64,000 bases of DNA from Azorhizobium caulinodans ORS 571 (GCF_000010525.1 NC_009937.1:811501-875500), one strand, 5' to 3'; shown: positions 1 to 10,241, numbered from the stretch's first letter. Program-made: numbers and translations. The notes: generated by a model from the sequence alone, not told the origin.

Positions 1-1307
1 CCGATGATGCCGCCCACCGCACTCTCGAATTCGGCGGCGAGCTTCAGCATCCCCTCGCGCCGCTCGGCCTCGGCCTGCACGTGGGCGGCCTTGGCCTCGG
101 CTTCCAGGGCCGTGTTGCGGGCCATCTCTTCCTTGAAGACGAGCACGGCCTTGGCCATGGAGCCCACTTCGTCGTGGCGTCGGGTGCCGGCCACGTCCAC
201 CGCGAGATCCCCGTCGGCGAGGCGCTGCATGGTGGCGGTGAGGCCGGAGATGGGCCGGGTGACGCGGCGGATCACCACCACGAGCCCGGCGCCGGCGATC
301 AGGAGGGCCACCACCAGCAGCCCGGCATAGAGCGCGAGGGACGCGCGGGCGCGTCCGGCGGCGGCACCCGCAGCGTCGGCCATCTCGTCCATGGCGGTAA
401 TGGCGACGGCACCGATGGTTTCCAGCGCGGGCACGGCGGCGCTCCGCCACTGGTCGAGCGTCAGCGGTGGCTTGCCGCCGTTGCTCAGGGTCTTAAGCGT
501 GTCTTCCTTCAGCGTCTTGAAGCTGCCGGAGAAGAAGGCACTGTCGGCCTTGGCGACGGCCTCCCGCAGCGAAGCCGGGATGTCCTTGTTGTCGACCTCT
601 TCCTTGACCATCGACCAGCCGAGCTGGCCGCGCACCTCTTCCGCCTGGACCTCCGTGAGATCCTTCGGCGCGAGCGGCTCGCCCTTGCGCAGGGCATTGC
701 TGACGGCAAGAACGGTGTTGCCTTCGGAATTGCGCACGATGCCTGTGGTGCCGCGCACGGAGAGATAGGGCGTCAGCGAGATGTCGAGGCTGCGGATGCG
801 CTTGCCGATGTCCTGCGAAACGTCGTCGAGCCGATCCAGCTCGCGGACGGTCACGTCATAGATGCGGGTGCTCAGCGTCTTGTCGCGGCTGTCGGGCGGC
901 AGCTGGAGGGCGCGGTCGATGTCCGCGCGCAGATCCTTGATGGCCTTGCGGATGCCCTCCACGCGGCCGGCGAGATCCTTCGCCTCCGGCGTCCCCTGGC
1001 TGGACAGTTCTGTGAGAGCGACTGCGAAGCCGGCGTCCACCTTCTCCCGGCGCTTGGCGATGCCGGCCACCAGCGGCGGCATGGCGTCGAGTGGGCGGGA
1101 GAGCGCGGCGGCGCTGTCCGAGCGCTCGGTGCGCAGGGTGGTGAAGGCCTGGAACAGCCCGCGGTCGATTTCCGCATAGGCCTGTGCTTCGGCGGCGGCG
1201 AGATCGCGCTTGTAGGCGGTGAGCAGCGAAGAGCCGCAGAGCGCGGCCATGATCAGGCTGACCAGCCCGAACAGCGCCAGCAGGGTGAGCTTGATGGACA
1301 GGCGCAC
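1..1307 (-). CDS. Methyl-accepting chemotaxis protein, 3' end outside window
   Basis: Inner-membrane chemoreceptor. About 435 residues are visible and the reading frame is open to the window edge, so most of the signalling domain is missing. A GTG start at 1307 follows a GGGGG-type ribosome site. Residues about 7-28 form the first membrane helix. A long alpha-helical periplasmic sensor follows, then a second helix near 322-345, a HAMP linker (VTRPISGL), and the start of the methylation helix. It is the last gene of a tandem set of three related receptors on the same strand. Its HAMP and downstream region resembles the other two but is more diverged than they are from each other. The ligand cannot be read from sequence. 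Confidence 0.9.
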   Translation of the reverse strand, partial: MRLSIKLTLLALFGLVSLIMAALCGSSLLTAYKRDLAAAEAQAYAEIDRGLFQAFTTLRTERSDSAAALSRPLDAMPPLVAGIAKRREKVDAGFAVALTELSSQGTPEAKDLAGRVEGIRKAIKDLRADIDRALQLPPDSRDKTLSTRIYDVTVRELDRLDDVSQDIGKRIRSLDISLTPYLSVRGTTGIVRNSEGNTVLAVSNALRKGEPLAPKDLTEVQAEEVRGQLGWSMVKEEVDNKDIPASLREAVAKADSAFFSGSFKTLKEDTLKTLSNGGKPPLTLDQWRSAAVPALETIGAVAITAMDEMADAAGAAAGRARASLALYAGLLVVALLIAGAGLVVVIRRVTRPISGLTATMQRLADGDLAVDVAGTRRHDEVGSMAKAVLVFKEEMARNTALEAEAKAAHVQAEAERREGMLKLAAEFESAVGGII

Positions 1308-1401
1308 GGAAGCCCCCTGATAAGTCAGTTACCCTTCCCTATCCTGTGAGCCTTGTCCGAACCTTGTGGGTACCTTTGGTTGTGGTGTCTTGCCGGCAAA
1401 C

Positions 1402-1424
1402 CGCCGGGCGTCGGACGCCCGGCG
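1402..1424 (-). terminator. Perfect hairpin after chemoreceptor gene
   Basis: A 9-bp perfect stem (CGCCGGGCG / CGCCCGGCG) with a 5-nt loop lies 16 bases past the stop of the chemoreceptor ending at 1440. The following T tract on that strand is short, so termination strength is uncertain. Confidence 0.45.
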
Positions 1425-1436
1425 TCTCTCCTTCCC

Positions 1437-2360
1437 GCCTCAGGCGGCGCGGACTGTGCCGAGGAAGCGCTGCATTTCCGCTTCGAGGCGCTTGGCCTGA
1501 TCGGTGAGGGCGGCGGCGGCGGTGAGCACCTGCCCGGCGGCGGAACCGGTCTCGTCGGCGGTTTGGGCCACTTCCGAGATGTGGGCGGTCACGCTGTTGG
1601 TGCCGGTGGCGGCCTGGTCGACGTTGCGGACGATTTCGCGGGTGGCGACGCCCTGCTCCTCGACGGCGGCGGAGATGCTGGTGGCCACGTCGCTCATCTT
1701 GCGGATCTGCGAGCCGACGCCCTCGATGACCTGCACCGCCTGCTTGGTGGTGGCCTGGATGGCGCCGATCTGGCTCTCGATCTCTTCCGTCGCCTTGGCG
1801 GTCTGGGTGGCCAGCGCCTTCACCTCGGAGGCGACCACCGCGAAGCCCTTGCCGGCGTCGCCGGCTCGCGCCGCCTCGATGGTGGCGTTGAGGGCGAGGA
1901 GGTTGGTCTGCTCGGCGATGGAGGAGATGAGCCCCACCACGTCGCCGATGCGGGACGCGGCCTGCGCCAGATCCTGGATGACCGTGCCGGTCTTCTGCGC
2001 CTCGGCGACGGCGACGTTGGACATCTCGGCCGACTGCTGCACCTGCCGGCCGATCTCGTCCACGGAGGAACCCAGTTCCTCGGCGGAGGAGGCGACCATG
2101 ACCACGTTGGTGGAGGCTTCCTCGGCGGCCGCTGCCACCGCCGTGGACTTCTCCGAGGTGCGGCGTGCGGCTTCCGCCATCGTGCGGGCAGTGCCGTGGA
2201 GCTGGGTGGAGGCGGAGGCCACGCTGCCGATGATGCCGCCCACCGCGCTCTCGAACTCGGCAGCGAGGCGCATCATGCCTTCGCGGCGCTCCGCCTCGGC
2301 CTTGAGGCGGGCCGCCTCGGCTTCGGCTTCCAGAGCCGCATTCCGGGCCATCTCCTCCTT
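1437..2360. repeat. Long direct repeat, copy A (chemoreceptor 3' half)
   Basis: This stretch matches 3650-4573 at an offset of 2213 bases. The first roughly 420 bases (1437-1856) look identical. A short cluster of differences follows around 1857-1880, then near identity resumes. It encodes the methylation and signalling helices of two neighbouring chemoreceptors. The patchy pattern suggests gene conversion or a recent partial duplication. Confidence 0.85.
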
Positions 2361-3533
2361 GAAGACTAGAAGGGCCTTGGCCATGGCGCCCACCTCATCG
2401 TGCCGCTCGGTATTCGGTACCGCCACATCGAGATTGCCGCCCGCGAGGGCCTGCATGGTCGAGGTGAGGCCGCTGATCGGCCGGGTGACACGGGTGATGA
2501 CCACCAGGAGACCGGCCACCACCATGGCCAGCGCGAACACGATCAGGCCGGCATAGAAGAACAGGGTCTTGCGAGCCCCGTCGGCGATGGCTTCGGCCTC
2601 TTCCGAGAGACTGACCATGGCGGCGAGGCTGATGTTGGTGAGGTCGTCGAGCGCGGGAATGATCTTGTTGCGCCAGTCGTCGATGCCCGTCGTCTTCACC
2701 GGGGCGGTGGCAAGGCTCTTGGCGAGGTCGTCCCGCATGGCCTTCACCGGATCCACGAAGAAGGTGCGCTCGGCCGTGGCGACGGCGCTTCGGATACCGG
2801 CGGGCATGTCCACGGCATTGCCGAAGCTGCGGGTCTGCGACCAGGCAAGGTCGATCTTGGCATTCGCGCCCGTGATCGTCGCCGTTTCCGCCGCCGTGAA
2901 GGCGCGGCCCTCGCGCAGCGCGACGCTGATGAGCAGCGCCGCATCACCGGCGGCGGTCCGCAGGGCGCCGGCCGAACTGCGCAGCGTGATGAAGCGCAGG
3001 AGGCCGGCCTCCACCATGCGGATCTCGGTGTCCACCGCCTCCATGGTGGCTTCCATGCGCTTGATGACGTCCGCCATCTCCTTCATGTAGCGCGGCAGCA
3101 GCGCGGGATCGCGGCTCTCCTTGGGCCGCTGGAGCGCGCTGTCGAGGTCCGAGCGCAGGTTCTGGATGGTCTGGTAGTCGCCGGAAACCTGCCGGAGCAG
3201 CGCCTTCGCCTGCGGCAGATCGAGCTTCTGGAGGGCTGCGACCGTCCCGTCCATGCCCGTGTTCACGGTCTTGCGGCGGGCATTCATGGTCTCGATGAGC
3301 GGGCCCATCTTGTCCGGTGTCGCCGGCAGGGCAAAGCCGCCGTCGGCCCGTTCCAGACGCAGGTTGCTGTAGGCGGAAAACAGATCGTGGGCGGCGGTCA
3401 CATACTGGAGCGCGGTCGCCGCGTCGCTGTTGCTCTTCAGGGCCGAAGACAGCGAGCCGATGCACAGGGCGGCAATGGTTGCGCTGATGACGGAAAACAG
3501 ACCGATCAGGGTCGTCTTGATGGTCAACTTCAT
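1440..3533 (-). CDS. Methyl-accepting chemotaxis protein (697 aa)
   Basis: Inner-membrane chemoreceptor. Residues about 7-28 are the first membrane helix. A helical periplasmic sensor domain of about 290 residues follows, then a second helix near 324-345, a HAMP domain (VTRPISGLT), and a cytoplasmic signalling domain. The conserved hairpin tip is present ([20 protein letters not shown]). The protein ends in FLGTVRAA and has no CheR/CheB-binding pentapeptide. The sensor domain differs clearly from those of the flanking receptors, whereas the last about 320 residues are almost identical to the receptor at 3653-5746. The three receptors therefore probably sense different ligands through the same output. 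No che genes are nearby. Confidence 0.95.
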   Translation of the reverse strand: MKLTIKTTLIGLFSVISATIAALCIGSLSSALKSNSDAATALQYVTAAHDLFSAYSNLRLERADGGFALPATPDKMGPLIETMNARRKTVNTGMDGTVAALQKLDLPQAKALLRQVSGDYQTIQNLRSDLDSALQRPKESRDPALLPRYMKEMADVIKRMEATMEAVDTEIRMVEAGLLRFITLRSSAGALRTAAGDAALLISVALREGRAFTAAETATITGANAKIDLAWSQTRSFGNAVDMPAGIRSAVATAERTFFVDPVKAMRDDLAKSLATAPVKTTGIDDWRNKIIPALDDLTNISLAAMVSLSEEAEAIADGARKTLFFYAGLIVFALAMVVAGLLVVITRVTRPISGLTSTMQALAGGNLDVAVPNTERHDEVGAMAKALLVFKEEMARNAALEAEAEAARLKAEAERREGMMRLAAEFESAVGGIIGSVASASTQLHGTARTMAEAARRTSEKSTAVAAAAEEASTNVVMVASSAEELGSSVDEIGRQVQQSAEMSNVAVAEAQKTGTVIQDLAQAASRIGDVVGLISSIAEQTNLLALNATIEAARAGDAGKGFAVVASEVKALATQTAKATEEIESQIGAIQATTKQAVQVIEGVGSQIRKMSDVATSISAAVEEQGVATREIVRNVDQAATGTNSVTAHISEVAQTADETGSAAGQVLTAAAALTDQAKRLEAEMQRFLGTVRAA

Positions 3534-3649
3534 GGACGCGTCTTCCCTTGGCGTGGCCGGCCTTGAAGGCCGTCAGGCGTCTCAGCGCGGCAAAGCACCG
3601 GCTGAATTTTATCGGGCGATCTTGATGTCGCTTTGGGGAAACGGTGCGC

Positions 3650-4573
3650 GCCTCAGGCGGCGCGGACTGTGCCGAGGAAGCGCTGCATTTCCGCTTCGAG
3701 GCGCTTGGCCTGATCGGTGAGGGCGGCGGCGGCGGTGAGCACCTGCCCGGCGGCGGAACCGGTCTCGTCGGCGGTTTGGGCCACTTCCGAGATGTGGGCG
3801 GTCACGCTGTTGGTGCCGGTGGCGGCCTGGTCGACGTTGCGGACGATTTCGCGGGTGGCGACGCCCTGCTCCTCGACGGCGGCGGAGATGCTGGTGGCCA
3901 CGTCGCTCATCTTGCGGATCTGCGAGCCGACGCCCTCGATGACCTGCACCGCCTGCTTGGTGGTGGCCTGGATGGCGCCGATCTGGCTCTCGATCTCTTC
4001 CGTCGCCTTGGCGGTCTGGGTGGCCAGCGCCTTCACCTCGGAGGCGACCACCGCGAAGCCCTTGCCGGCATCGCCCGCCCGCGCGGCTTCGATGGTGGCG
4101 TTGAGGGCGAGGAGGTTGGTCTGCTCGGCGATGGAGGAGATGAGCCCCACCACGTCGCCGATGCGGGACGCGGCCTGCGCCAGATCCTGGATGACCGTGC
4201 CGGTCTTCTGCGCCTCGGCGACGGCGACGCTGGACATCTCGGCCGACTGCTGCACCTGGCGGCCGATCTCATCCACGGAAGAACCCAGTTCTTCGGCGGA
4301 GGAGGCGACCATGACGACGTTGGTTGAGGCTTCCTCGGCGGCTGCGGCGACCGCCGTGGACTTCTCCGAGGTGCGGCGTGCGGCTTCCGCCATGGTGCGG
4401 GCGGTGCCGTGGAGCTGGGTGGAGGCGGAGGCGACGCTGCCGATGATGCCGCCCACCGCGCTCTCGAATTCGGCAGCGAGGCGCATCATGCCTTCGCGGC
4501 GCTCCGCCTCGGCCTTGAGGCGGGCCGCCTCGGCTTCGGCTTCCAGAGCCGCATTCCGGGCCATCTCTTCCTT
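3650..4573. repeat. Long direct repeat, copy B (chemoreceptor 3' half)
   Basis: Second copy of the 1437-2360 repeat, in the same orientation. At protein level the two copies differ by very few residues, for example Asn versus Ser after the QQSAEMS segment. Confidence 0.85.
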
Positions 4574-5746
4574 GAAGACGAGCACGGCCTTGGCCATGGA
4601 GCCCACTTCATCCTGACGGTGGGTATTGGGGATCTCGATGGCGAGATTGCCGCCGGCCAGCGCCTGCACCGCGGCCGTCAGCCCGGAGATGGGGCGCGTC
4701 ACCCGGCCGATCACCACCACGAGGCCAATGATCGCGGCCGCCAGAGAAACGATCAGCAGGCCCGCATAGGTGAGCAGCAGATGCCAGGCGTCCGAGGCGA
4801 GGCCGTCGGCGGCCTTGGCGAGGCTGTCCACGGCGGCAAGCCCGACCGCAGCGAGGCTTTCCAGCGCCGGGACGGACTGGCCGCGCCAGGTTTCCGCATC
4901 CACGTTGGCCAGCTTGCCGTTGGACAGATCCTCGGCGAGCTGGTCGCGCAGGGTCTTCACGGGGCCGGAGAAATAATGGTCCTGCGCCTTGGCCATGGCG
5001 GACTTCAGCGTCTCCGGCATGTCCGGAGCATCCACCATCGTCTTCACCTCGGTCCATCCGGTCTGGACCTGTGCATTATGAGCGGCGAAATTGATGGTGT
5101 TGGCCGGCGTGAAGACACGCTTTTCGCGCAGGGCGGCGCTGATGATCAGCGACGCATCGCCCGCGCCCATGCGCGCGGTGCCGGCGGCGGCGCGCACCAC
5201 GATGAAGCGCAGCAGGCTCGGTTCCAGAATGCGGATCTGGCGTTCCACCGCGTCGGTGGTCTGTTCCATCTGGCTGAGCAGGCCGAGGGATTCGGTCATG
5301 ATCCGTCCGCCGAGCTTGCTGTCGCGTGCCTCCAGCGGAAGCTGGAGCGCGGCGTCGACGTCGGCCCGCTGCCGCTTGATGGCGGCGTGGACGGTGCGCA
5401 GCTTTTCGGCGATGGCGCGCGCCTCTGGCACGCCGAGCGCGTCAAGCTGCGCGAGGGCGACGCCGATGCCGGTATCGGAGGTCACGCGGCGCTGCATCAT
5501 GCCGGTGATGACCGGCTGGGCCCTTTCCGCGGGAAGGGGGAGGACCGAGCCGGCGTCGGCCCGTTCCAGCCGATAGGCCGAATAGGCGCCGAAGAGACCG
5601 TGGTCCGCGCGGACGTAGCGGACCGCGTCTTCCGCGGTCTGGTTGTGGCGGTAGGCCGTGAGCAGAGACGTGATGCAAATGGCCGCCAGAATGGCGCTGA
5701 TCACCGAGAAAAGTGCGATCAATGTGGTTTTGATCGATAAATTCAT
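3653..5746 (-). CDS. Methyl-accepting chemotaxis protein (697 aa)
   Basis: Inner-membrane chemoreceptor of the same length and layout as its downstream neighbour: first membrane helix at about 7-28, periplasmic helical sensor, second helix near 329-352, HAMP (VTRPISGLT) and a full signalling domain. The reading frame continues far upstream of the likely start. I chose ATG at 5746 because GGAGGT lies 5 bases before it and because the first residues ([13 protein letters not shown]) align with the other two receptors. It is the first gene of the tandem set, so the promoter should lie in 5747-6159. No pentapeptide tail is present. Confidence 0.95.
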   Translation of the reverse strand: MNLSIKTTLIALFSVISAILAAICITSLLTAYRHNQTAEDAVRYVRADHGLFGAYSAYRLERADAGSVLPLPAERAQPVITGMMQRRVTSDTGIGVALAQLDALGVPEARAIAEKLRTVHAAIKRQRADVDAALQLPLEARDSKLGGRIMTESLGLLSQMEQTTDAVERQIRILEPSLLRFIVVRAAAGTARMGAGDASLIISAALREKRVFTPANTINFAAHNAQVQTGWTEVKTMVDAPDMPETLKSAMAKAQDHYFSGPVKTLRDQLAEDLSNGKLANVDAETWRGQSVPALESLAAVGLAAVDSLAKAADGLASDAWHLLLTYAGLLIVSLAAAIIGLVVVIGRVTRPISGLTAAVQALAGGNLAIEIPNTHRQDEVGSMAKAVLVFKEEMARNAALEAEAEAARLKAEAERREGMMRLAAEFESAVGGIIGSVASASTQLHGTARTMAEAARRTSEKSTAVAAAAEEASTNVVMVASSAEELGSSVDEIGRQVQQSAEMSSVAVAEAQKTGTVIQDLAQAASRIGDVVGLISSIAEQTNLLALNATIEAARAGDAGKGFAVVASEVKALATQTAKATEEIESQIGAIQATTKQAVQVIEGVGSQIRKMSDVATSISAAVEEQGVATREIVRNVDQAATGTNSVTAHISEVAQTADETGSAAGQVLTAAAALTDQAKRLEAEMQRFLGTVRAA

Positions 5747-6159
5747 GCCCGACCTCCGTACCCATTCCGTCGAGTAAGGCGCCGGGCTGTTGCGAAGCTT
5801 GCATTTGAAGGCGGCTGTACGCGCTAAAGTGGCGCCGGTCCGTGTAGACGGGAGCGCGTTGCCTGCGTTTTCGTCGGCTGAAGAAAGAAAAGAGCCTGTG
5901 CGCTCGGCTTTTATCTTGAGAGACAGGACGGCCGGGGATGATGTGCGAACTGCAATCGGCGATTGCAAAGGTGCCCGTACCCCCGTGAAAAGGGCCAATA
6001 TGTCGCAATTTCTAGTTGGCGAGGACGCCGGCCACCCGCCTGTTTTCTTGCCAAAGTACCGGCGGCGCGCCGTTTTTTCGGCCCGCGTCTTGTCCAGTGT
6101 CAATGTGGTGACATGCACACCCATTAGTCCGGCCTGCGGATGAAAGCCGGAGGGGCGGG
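5747..6159. other. Divergent intergenic region, no gene seen
   Basis: This 413-base gap separates the chemoreceptor set (minus) from the amino-acid ABC importer (plus). It should hold promoters for both. No convincing flagellar-type sigma-28 promoter was found upstream of the receptors. The only strong signal is the palindrome at 5951-5967. A 117-residue open frame across it has no recognisable features. Confidence 0.6.
5951..5967. promoter_or_regulatory. 17-bp near-perfect palindrome, possible operator
   Basis: TGCAATCG and CGATTGCA are exact inverse copies around a single central G. The site lies about 205 bases from the chemoreceptor start and 193 from the ABC gene start, so either side could be controlled. 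No cognate regulator can be assigned from this window. Confidence 0.4.
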
Positions 6160-6912
6160 ATGCAGCCGATTGTTCAGGCGAGCGACGTGCGCAAGCATTT
6201 CGATACGCACTGCGTGCTCGATGGCGTGAGCCTCGCTGCGCTGGAGGGGCAGCTCATCTCCCTCATCGGCCCCGCCGGCTGCGGAAAATCAACGCTGCTG
6301 CGGTGCCTCAACGGCCTCGACGTGCCGGATTCCGGCACCATCGAGATCGACGGCGTGACCTGGGCGCGCGCGGCCGGCGGGCGCGCACCGGCACCGGAGG
6401 TGGCGCACGAGCTGCGCCGGACGGTCGCCATGGTGTTCCAGGGCGACAGCCTCTTTCCCCACCGTACGTTGCTCCAGAATGTGATGATGGCGCCCATGAT
6501 GGTGCTCGGCGTATCCCGCGACGAGGCGGCCATGGGCGCCGAGCTCCTGCTCAGGAAGGTGGGGCTGTTCGCGGAGATGGACCGCTATCCCGCCCATCTG
6601 TCCGCTGGCCAGCAGCAGCGCGGCGCCATCGCCCGCGCGCTCGCAATGAGCCCCAAGGTGATGCTCTATGACGAGCCGACCTCGGCCCTCGACGGCGGCA
6701 TGGCACAGGAGGTGCTGGACACCATCGCCCTGCTGAAGGACGACGGCCTGACCCAGATCATCGCCACCCACGAACTCGGCTTCGCGCGGGCCGCCTCCGA
6801 CAGCGTGATGTTCATGCAGAACGGTGCGGTGGTCGAGACCGCGCCGGGCGATGCCATGTTCCGCGCGCCGCAGGATGTCCGCGTGCAGCGCTTTTTCCAG
6901 CTCTTCGCCTGA
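6160..6912 (+). CDS. Amino-acid ABC transporter ATP-binding protein (GlnQ/HisP family)
   Basis: Cytoplasmic ATPase, 250 residues, typical for the polar amino-acid importer family. The Walker A motif GPAGCGKST is at residues 37-45, the signature LSAGQ at 147-151, and Walker B VMLYDEP at 167-173, followed by the D-loop SALD. The ribosome site GGAGGGGCGGG directly precedes ATG 6160. The next gene starts about 30 bases downstream on the same strand and encodes a fused binding protein and permease, so the two genes together make a complete importer. The substrate is not readable; a polar amino acid or derivative is the family expectation. Confidence 0.93.
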   Translation: MQPIVQASDVRKHFDTHCVLDGVSLAALEGQLISLIGPAGCGKSTLLRCLNGLDVPDSGTIEIDGVTWARAAGGRAPAPEVAHELRRTVAMVFQGDSLFPHRTLLQNVMMAPMMVLGVSRDEAAMGAELLLRKVGLFAEMDRYPAHLSAGQQQRGAIARALAMSPKVMLYDEPTSALDGGMAQEVLDTIALLKDDGLTQIIATHELGFARAASDSVMFMQNGAVVETAPGDAMFRAPQDVRVQRFFQLFA

Positions 6913-6942
6913 GCGGCTGGCTGGTCCCTTTCCTCTTTGCGG

Positions 6943-8553
6943 ATGAACCCCATGCGTGCGGTCCTTGCGGCCTTGGCCCTGGCAGTGCTTGCGCTGCCGG
7001 CCGGCGGGATGATGGCGGCGGCTCCGGCCCGCGCCCAGAGCATCTCCTCCCTCACCGACTATCTCACCCGCGACACCACGGCGAAGGCGCCGCCGCCGGC
7101 GCTGACCGCGCCACCGCCCGTCCTGCGCTATGGCGCCGACGTGGGCCGGGGCGCGCCCTATATTTTTCGCGATCCGGCGGCGCCGGCGCGCATCGTGGGC
7201 TTCGAGGTGGACCTGATGGCGCAACTGGGCGCGCGTCTCAGTCGCCTGCCGGTGCTGGTGCAGAGCGAGGCCGAGACCCTGCGGCCGAGCCTCGTCTCCG
7301 GCCTCTACGAACTGGCGGTCGGGGGCCTCGACGTGGCGGCGCCGGGGCAGGCCGGCGTCGAGTTCACCATTCCCTATTACGCGACCTTCGGGCAGATCGT
7401 GATCCGCCGGGACCAGCCGGCCATCAACCGGATCGACGCGCTCAAGGGCATGACCATCGGCGTGCTGAAGGGCAGCCGCCTGCGCGACACGCTGGCGGCC
7501 GTGCCGGATGTGGTGCTGCGGGTCTTCGACACCGCGCCGGAGGCCTATGCGGCGCTGAAGGCGGGGAGCCTCGAAGCCGTGGTGACGGACTATCCGGTCG
7601 CCCTCTACCACGCCCAGCATGACCCAGCGGTGATGTTCACCGGCCCGCCGGTGGGGCGCATCGAATACGGCCTGGCGCTGAAGGCGGGCGCGCAGCCCGC
7701 CCTGCTCGGTGCCCTCAACACCGCCATCTACGCCATGTCCCGCGACGGGACGCTGCGCGAATTGCTGGACCGCTGGGAATTGTGGACGCCGGTGATGGCG
7801 CAGGAGACCGGCGACACGCGCCCGCTCCAGGCCCAGCCCACGGCCCGCGAATATGTGCTGGCGCTCACCATGCCCGACGGCATCGTGCCGCGTCTCGAGC
7901 GCTATGTGCGCTTCCTGCCCCAGTTCGTGCGCGCGGCGCTGACGACGCTGGAGGTGGCGGTGCTCGGCCTGCTGCTGGCCCTCGCGGCCGGCGCCCTGCT
8001 GGCGGTGCTGCACGCACGGGGCGGCCGTCTGCTGCGCGGGGCGACGGGCGCCTATGTGGACGTGATCGGCGGCACGCCGCTTCTCGTGCTGCTGCTGTTC
8101 GTCTGTTACGGCCTGCCCGAGGCGGGGCTGCCCATCGGCCCCTTCCTCGCCGGCGTCCTGGCGCTCGGCCTGCATCATGCGGCGGGCATGGCGGAAGCCT
8201 ATCGCACGCGGCTTGCGGTGGTGACCCGCACGCAGATGGAGGCGGCGGTCTCGCTGAACATGTCGAGGGGGCAGGCATTCAAGGCGGTGGTGCTGCCGCA
8301 GGCGGTCCGCGCGCTTCTGCCCTCGACCGCGCGGGGCTTCGTGCTGGTGCTGAAGGATTCCTCCCTCGTCAGCGTCATCCTGCTCGCCGATCTCACCCGC
8401 ACCTATGAGAGCGTCGCTTCGGTTCACCAGGACTTTCTCGGCATCGGCCTGCTGGTGGCGGCGATCTATCTGGTGCTCGGTCTGCCCTTCGCGCGGCTTG
8501 CTGCCTGGGCGGAGCGGGTGGCGGAGGAGACATTGCCGCCGGTACGCGGCTGA
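6943..8553 (+). CDS. Fused solute-binding protein and permease of amino-acid ABC importer
   Basis: About 536 residues. A signal peptide (hydrophobic core ending near ARAQS) precedes a type 3 periplasmic binding domain at about residues 56-285. A permease domain with several membrane helices follows at about 330-525 and contains the EAA-type loop (EAAVSLNMSRGQAFKAVVLP). In most systems these are separate polypeptides. The fusion tethers binding protein to permease. The start is ambiguous: ATG 6943, ATG 6952 and an upstream TTG at 6937 are all in frame. Paired with the ATPase gene just upstream. Transcription runs toward the aminotransferase on the other strand. Confidence 0.9.
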   Translation: MNPMRAVLAALALAVLALPAGGMMAAAPARAQSISSLTDYLTRDTTAKAPPPALTAPPPVLRYGADVGRGAPYIFRDPAAPARIVGFEVDLMAQLGARLSRLPVLVQSEAETLRPSLVSGLYELAVGGLDVAAPGQAGVEFTIPYYATFGQIVIRRDQPAINRIDALKGMTIGVLKGSRLRDTLAAVPDVVLRVFDTAPEAYAALKAGSLEAVVTDYPVALYHAQHDPAVMFTGPPVGRIEYGLALKAGAQPALLGALNTAIYAMSRDGTLRELLDRWELWTPVMAQETGDTRPLQAQPTAREYVLALTMPDGIVPRLERYVRFLPQFVRAALTTLEVAVLGLLLALAAGALLAVLHARGGRLLRGATGAYVDVIGGTPLLVLLLFVCYGLPEAGLPIGPFLAGVLALGLHHAAGMAEAYRTRLAVVTRTQMEAAVSLNMSRGQAFKAVVLPQAVRALLPSTARGFVLVLKDSSLVSVILLADLTRTYESVASVHQDFLGIGLLVAAIYLVLGLPFARLAAWAERVAEETLPPVRG

Positions 8554-8561
8554 ACGGACGC

Positions 8562-8594
8562 AAAAAAAACGCGCGGCAGGCGACTGCCGCGCGT
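8562..8594 (-). terminator. Rho-independent terminator of aminotransferase gene
   Basis: An 11-bp perfect stem (ACGCGCGGCAG / CTGCCGCGCGT) with loop GCGA is flanked by eight A residues at 8562-8569. Read on the minus strand this is a hairpin followed by a T run, positioned right after the aminotransferase stop at 8617. It may also slow plus-strand transcripts from the ABC operon. Confidence 0.8.
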
Positions 8595-8616
8595 CTGGTG
8601 AAGGGTCCGAAAGGGC

Positions 8617-9966
8617 TCAGGCCGCGTCGCGGATGAGCTTGCGCAGGATCGCCACCATGTCCTTGATCTGCTGCTCGGTGGAGATGAAGGGCGGCGAGAA
8701 CGCGAGGCTCTCGCCGGTGTAGCGCATGTAGAGGCCCTGCTTGAGACCGGCCTCGAAGATGCTGAGCGCCCGCATGCTCGGGCCGGCAGCGGAGGGCGAG
8801 AGCTCGACCGCGGCGGTGAGGCCGAAGTTGCGCACGTCCACCACGTTGGGCTCGCCCTTGAGGCTGTGGAACTCGGCTTCCATGAGGGGCTCCAGCGCCC
8901 GCACGCGGCCGAACAGATCCTCTTCCTCATACACGTCGAGGGTGGCGTGGGCGGCGGCGGCGGCCATCGGGTGACCCGAATAGGTGTAGCCGTGGCAGAA
9001 CTCGATGGCAGCCGGCGGGCCGCTCATGAAGGCCTCGTAGATCTCCTGGCGGGCGATCACGCCGCCCATGGGGATGATGCCGTTGGTGATCGCCTTGGCG
9101 AAGGTGATCATGTCCGGGACGACGCCGAGGCGCTGGGCGGCAAACGCCCAGCCGGTGCGGCCGAAGCCGGTGATCACTTCGTCGAAGATCAGCAGGATGC
9201 CGTGCTTGGTGCAGATTTCGCGCAGGCGCTCGAGATAGCCGATTGGCGGCACGATGACGCCGGCCGAGCCCTGCATGGGCTCCACGATCACGGCGGCGAT
9301 GGTGGAGGCGTCGTGCAGCGCAACGATGCGCTCCAGTTCGTCGGCGAGATGCGCGCCCCAGGCCGGCTGACCCTTGGAGAAGGCCATCTTCGACTGGTCA
9401 TAGGTGTGGGGCAGGTGATCGACGCCGTTCACCATGCCGGGGGCAAACATCTTGCGGTTGGCGACGATGCCGCCCACCGACATGCCGCCGAAGCCGACGC
9501 CGTGATAGCCCTTTTCACGGCCGATGAAGCGGGTGCGCGTGGCGTTCCCCGTAAGCCGGTGATAACCCATGGCGATCTTCAGCGCCGTATCCACCGCTTC
9601 CGAGCCGGAATTGGCAAAGAACACGCGGTTGAGGCCCTCGGGCGCCATCTCGGCCACGCGCTCGGCGAGCTGGATGGTGGTGGCGCTCGCCACCTGGAAG
9701 GACGGGGCGTAGTCGAGCGAGCGGACCTGCTTGGTCACCGCTTCGACGATGCGCGGGTGGGAATGGCCGAGCGGCGTGCACCACAGGCCCGAGGAGCCGT
9801 CGAACAGCTTCACGCCATTGGCATTGGTGAAGTAGCAGCCTTCCGCCGAGATCATCGTGCGGTCGGACGGGTCGGCCTTGAAGCGGCGGTTGGAGGTAAA
9901 CGGCGCCCAGTAGGGATCCACATTGAGCTGACGCGCGAGCGCGCCGGTGTCGGTCACCTGATCCAT
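8617..9966 (-). CDS. Class III PLP aminotransferase (omega-amino acid--pyruvate type)
   Basis: Cytoplasmic aminotransferase, 449 residues. The N-terminal part has the family's substrate-pocket segment (WAPFTSNRRFK). The central part carries the conserved FDEVITGFGRTG segment that holds PLP, and the Schiff-base lysine is in ITFAKAITNG. The family moves amino groups from beta-alanine, 4-aminobutyrate or similar omega-amino acids to pyruvate. The exact donor here is not determined. I chose ATG 9966 because AGGAGAG lies just upstream; an in-frame extension to 10020 has no such site. The divergent MocR regulator at 10242 makes it a likely target of that regulator. The gene ends at a clear terminator. 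Confidence 0.9.
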   Translation of the reverse strand: MDQVTDTGALARQLNVDPYWAPFTSNRRFKADPSDRTMISAEGCYFTNANGVKLFDGSSGLWCTPLGHSHPRIVEAVTKQVRSLDYAPSFQVASATTIQLAERVAEMAPEGLNRVFFANSGSEAVDTALKIAMGYHRLTGNATRTRFIGREKGYHGVGFGGMSVGGIVANRKMFAPGMVNGVDHLPHTYDQSKMAFSKGQPAWGAHLADELERIVALHDASTIAAVIVEPMQGSAGVIVPPIGYLERLREICTKHGILLIFDEVITGFGRTGWAFAAQRLGVVPDMITFAKAITNGIIPMGGVIARQEIYEAFMSGPPAAIEFCHGYTYSGHPMAAAAAHATLDVYEEEDLFGRVRALEPLMEAEFHSLKGEPNVVDVRNFGLTAAVELSPSAAGPSMRALSIFEAGLKQGLYMRYTGESLAFSPPFISTEQQIKDMVAILRKLIRDAA

Positions 9967-10038
9967 TGTTCTCTCCTGAAAGGTCGCGCGTCCGCCGCAG
10001 CGAAATTGGCCTGAGCACAATAGACCCCGCGGCGCTTT

Positions 10039-10050
10039 TGTATATATACA
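10039..10050. promoter_or_regulatory. Perfect palindrome TGTATATATACA, candidate MocR operator
   Basis: A 12-bp perfect palindrome in the divergent region between the aminotransferase and the MocR-type regulator, 73 bases upstream of the aminotransferase start. Its GTATA core recurs as GGTATACC at 11692-11699, on the other side of the regulator gene. Confidence 0.45.
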
Positions 10051-10241
10051 GATGCGCGACCGCCTGCTGAAGCTGTTATGGTCGCCTGACCGATACAGTG
10101 AAGGGGCGGCCAGCGTCGTCTGGCCTTTGTCCGTGAACCGTTTGTCAGCCTGCCTGCGCCTTGGGCGGCGGTGGCCGCGATAAGCATCAGGCTGAACTGT
10201 ACATAGGCGCTCACGCCGCGCCGGAGCGGGAGGCTCCCGAC

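Noticed and set aside
5790-6143. 117-residue open frame upstream of the ABC importer
   Set aside because: Spans the divergent regulatory region, lacks a ribosome site and any family pattern.
6289-8427. 712-residue open frame on the minus strand
   Set aside because: Lies opposite the ABC ATPase and the fused transporter, both of which have clear motifs. No ribosome site or recognisable domain.
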